DNA of 6,760 nucleotides, from contig JAGLIU010000114.1 in assembly GCA_023142805.1 (NCBI GenBank), positions 1 to 6,760 on the forward strand, read 5' to 3'. The translations under genes and the position numbers were made by a program. Position 1 is the stretch's first letter. Every line of letters starts with the position of its first letter. This stretch comes from Candidatus Omnitrophota bacterium (lineage in GTDB: Bacteria > Omnitrophota > Gorgyraeia > Tantalellales > Tantalellaceae). Positions 4,395-6,760 of this stretch are shown one piece after another. A model generated the notes under the pieces. That model was not told the DNA's origin. It did not search any database and saw only the letters and a program-made list of their open reading frames with translations.

Positions 4395-6760
4395 TTATTC
4401 TTCTATTTCTATACCCTCTTCGTCTTCATCCTCGTCTTCATCTCCATCCTTCTCATCTTCGTCAATATCCTCGGTTTTCTCCTCATTCTCAAATGTCGGC
4501 ACTTCTGTAAGTTTCAGTTGTTTCTGCCATACAAAATAACATCCTAAACTTAAGATCCCCAAAAAGAGAACTATCGCGAGTATAAGTTTTCCTGTCACCT
4601 TCACCGGTATCATTTTCACCTGAGATACAAGCGTCCCCATAAGCGTCAGGTCTTCTTTTGAAGCTTCAAGCATTCTGAGATTTTCCCTGTATCCTGATAT
4701 ATGATCTTCAGGGTTTACCGGAGCATCTTTCTGGCGTATTATTATCTTATTCAACCTGTCTTTTATTCCCATAAACAGGAATTTAGATCGTGTGCTGAAT
4801 TCCGTATTTTCAAGTATACCATAAGCTTTTTCCGCTTCATCCATTAGAGATACCATTTCATTTTCATCTATTTTCCAAATATCTTCCATCTCTATCTCTA
4901 TTTCTTTCGCTTCTTTCGGTTTCAGTTTAAAATTCGCGAACACATAATAACTCCCCTGTTGAGTATCATAAGCCACGTTCAACTCTCCGAGACTTAAAAG
5001 ATGTTCAGGTTTAACTTCTTTCGGCAGATAAGCTTTATAAGGAACATTTCTTATTTGTGTCTCGGACGGATTTATTATAATACTCTTTATGATAACACTA
5101 CCATACTCATACCATGTCTGGATCACAGGTTCATTAGCGACATTATCTATCATTTTTTGGTTAAGTTCCATCAAGGCTTTAAGTTCCTGCGTCTTGTTCT
5201 TAATGTAGGTCATATCCTCTTTCTTTTCTTCAGAAACTTCGTACAATTGATCTAACCCATATTCGGAGGAATCACCCATTTCTTTTATCTGGTTGCTCAA
5301 CTCTTTAAGATTGGACTGCATTCCTTTAAGATAATCCACAGCACCTCCCCCGCTTGCGGCGCCGCCGGCTCCGCCCTTTGCGGAAGATCGTGCTACCATA
5401 CCGCTTAATCTGGTCACAGCCGCTTCCAGTGAACTAAACCTTCCAAGTAAAAGATCCGTTGTCGCGTCCCATTCCGAAATACCGGCTGTCATACCCAATA
5501 TAGCTGAAGTCGTGTTGGACACCTGATCAAGATCAGCCCCGACAACATTGATCGATATCGCGTCTAATGTTTCATATACGGGCTCGGAACATACTATTGA
5601 GAACTCTCCAACGCCCCAATCCGGCAGAAAAGTAACATCATATCCGTAAACACTGATCTTATCTCCGGAATACTGCGCAAGCTCTTTCATTTTTCCCGCG
5701 GTTATCAACTGCACTTTAAGCGGATCATAAACATCTATAACAGGCTGCAACCCATCCGCCGCGCCATAAGTGATCGTAACCGTTTTTCCCATCATAGTCG
5801 TATTTATGCTTGTTAATATACCTGACCGTATTTCTTTTTTAACCTCCTCAAATTTTATTGCCATAGATTCCGTACCTGTAGCGGTAAGGATCTTACCTGT
5901 CTCTACCCTTATTGTTTCCTCGAGATCAATAGTTTTGCTAACCACCGCGGCAGTGGTCTCTTCTACGGCGTTAATAGCCTCTGTAACCCCCGTTACACTT
6001 GTTTGCACATTTCCGACCTGGGTAGAAAGATCACCGATACCCGTAATCACCTCTCCCATTTCCGAAGGCACGTATGACCTTACTGTTACAATGTTCATGT
6101 ATTCTGAACCTTTGTAAGTGATCACACACTCCACATTGTATATATTGTCAGTAACAATACCATCTGTCTTCGTAACCGTAAAAAGGCCCGAACCCGCTTC
6201 AAATGTTACCGCCTGGGAGATCTCTATCCCATCCACTTTTATCGCGATACTTGACGCGTCCAAATCAGTTTTTACTATCGCGCTGTTTTTAGTTAACCAA
6301 CACACAATGTCCAAAGAAACATCCGATGTCATATAAACAACGTTAATATTGGCGTTATATACATCTCTTGAAGTTGTTATAGAACTTGTCGCGGTATACG
6401 TTTCTCCATCGTGTATTATGTTAGATTCTATTATGTATGTACTGTCACGCGCTATACCGTCACTGGTTTCTATACCAAAAGTCCCGTCAGCATTGGCCGT
6501 AAGTGCTTCTGTAAGAACTGTCCCTCCTATCTTTATCTCGACATCTTCTACATTTACACCCGCTACAAGAACATTATCCCGAAGCAGCCATGTCACTATT
6601 TCTATCGCCCCGGACAGATCATTCCAATTGGCGGCTACATTTGTTTTATATACTGAAACTCCCGATGTATGGATAGAAGCTAGCGCCGTATTCAAACTTT
6701 CATTCGGAGCTGTGATCGTAACCTTTACAGTATACGTCGTATCCTTATCTATTCCTGTAT
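4395..6760 (-). CDS. Large repetitive envelope protein with C-terminal membrane anchor (5' end missing)
   Basis: I do not recognise a named family. The frame is open to the right edge, so only the C-terminal ~787 residues are visible; the TTG at 6695 is not a real start. Counting from it: residues 13-110 and 111-208 are two diverged beta-rich repeats of about 98 aa, and the end of a third precedes them, suggesting a string of Ig-like units. Residues about 214-300 are helical and low-complexity, followed by another beta-rich segment (304-385). A Gly/Ala-rich linker (440-452) leads into a coiled coil (about 454-516). Residues 528-610 form a compact beta-rich domain with an NPSE segment and a YLPKEV segment, followed by helices. 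A single membrane helix (703-723) is followed by Lys-rich residues and a tail (731-766) made largely of Asp and Glu. Positive charge just after the helix suggests the repeats face outward and the acidic tail is cytoplasmic. Adhesion or cell-surface structure is plausible but not shown. Confidence 0.85.
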   Translation of the reverse strand, partial: TGIDKDTTYTVKVTITAPNESLNTALASIHTSGVSVYKTNVAANWNDLSGAIEIVTWLLRDNVLVAGVNVEDVEIKIGGTVLTEALTANADGTFGIETSDGIARDSTYIIESNIIHDGETYTATSSITTSRDVYNANINVVYMTSDVSLDIVCWLTKNSAIVKTDLDASSIAIKVDGIEISQAVTFEAGSGLFTVTKTDGIVTDNIYNVECVITYKGSEYMNIVTVRSYVPSEMGEVITGIGDLSTQVGNVQTSVTGVTEAINAVEETTAAVVSKTIDLEETIRVETGKILTATGTESMAIKFEEVKKEIRSGILTSINTTMMGKTVTITYGAADGLQPVIDVYDPLKVQLITAGKMKELAQYSGDKISVYGYDVTFLPDWGVGEFSIVCSEPVYETLDAISINVVGADLDQVSNTTSAILGMTAGISEWDATTDLLLGRFSSLEAAVTRLSGMVARSSAKGGAGGAASGGGAVDYLKGMQSNLKELSNQIKEMGDSSEYGLDQLYEVSEEKKEDMTYIKNKTQELKALMELNQKMIDNVANEPVIQTWYEYGSVIIKSIIINPSETQIRNVPYKAYLPKEVKPEHLLSLGELNVAYDTQQGSYYVFANFKLKPKEAKEIEIEMEDIWKIDENEMVSLMDEAEKAYGILENTEFSTRSKFLFMGIKDRLNKIIIRQKDAPVNPEDHISGYRENLRMLEASKEDLTLMGTLVSQVKMIPVKVTGKLILAIVLFLGILSLGCYFVWQKQLKLTEVPTFENEEKTEDIDEDEKDGDEDEDEDEEGIEIEE
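6072..6760 (-). repeat. Tandem ~98-aa protein repeats inside the envelope protein
   Basis: Two full copies (about 6366-6659 and 6072-6365) and the tail of a third (about 6660-6760) share a frame: a VY start, a hydrophobic strand with a WL pair, a VEIKIGG/IAIKVDG strand, a GTFGIETSDGI or GLFTVTKTDGI strand, then a DxxY strand and a final Ser/Thr-rich strand. The spacing between equivalent residues is 97-99. The copies are well diverged, so this is old duplication. Confidence 0.75.

Noticed and set aside
5770..6656. Plus-strand open frames opposite the envelope protein
   Set aside because: They run antisense to a continuous minus-strand reading frame with clear repeats, and show no domain or start signals.

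Overview
The window is a one-sided, AT-leaning bacterial locus in which every supportable gene lies on the minus strand, so transcription runs from right to left. In transcription order it holds: the C-terminal part of a large envelope protein that runs off the right edge; a secreted HExxH metallopeptidase; and a block of F-type ATP synthase genes (epsilon-like, c, a b-delta fusion, then alpha). The long plus-strand frames and the shorter minus-strand frames are shadows of these genes.

The ATP synthase does not have the textbook architecture. The epsilon-like subunit is only the N-terminal beta-sandwich (81-86 aa) and sits directly upstream of the c subunit. The stator is one 245-aa polypeptide with a b-type membrane helix and coiled coil plus only the C-terminal domain of delta. 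The alpha subunit has no clean start, because a near-perfect 41-bp palindrome occupies its first codons. No a subunit (atpB) lies between epsilon and c, where alternate (N-type) ATPase operons would carry it. The order epsilon-c-b/delta-alpha and the fused stator resemble those alternate operons, but the c subunit lacks the residues used for sodium binding. This looks like a separate or rearranged F-ATPase lineage rather than a standard atpBEFHAGDC operon. The gamma and beta genes are presumably beyond the left edge.

Several gene junctions hold layered repeats. One layer is a degenerate heptad, GCCYYTA on the plus strand, so the G-rich form (TARRGGC) lies on the mRNA-like strand of all these genes. 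A second is a two-copy element of about 91-98 bp bounded by TGTCAT/ATGACA, built from two diverged half-units in inverted orientation. A third is a 26-bp motif upstream of both atpF and atpA. The fourth is the palindrome at the start of alpha. The peptidase-epsilon and epsilon-c junctions are short and free of these repeats.

Organism: the combination of a large repetitive envelope protein, secreted metallopeptidase, unusual ATP synthase and repeat-laden spacers suggests an uncultivated diderm lineage. Omnitrophota or a relative is my guess from general familiarity; nothing in the window proves it. No RNA genes, CRISPR array, transposase, convincing promoter or Rho-independent terminator was seen.
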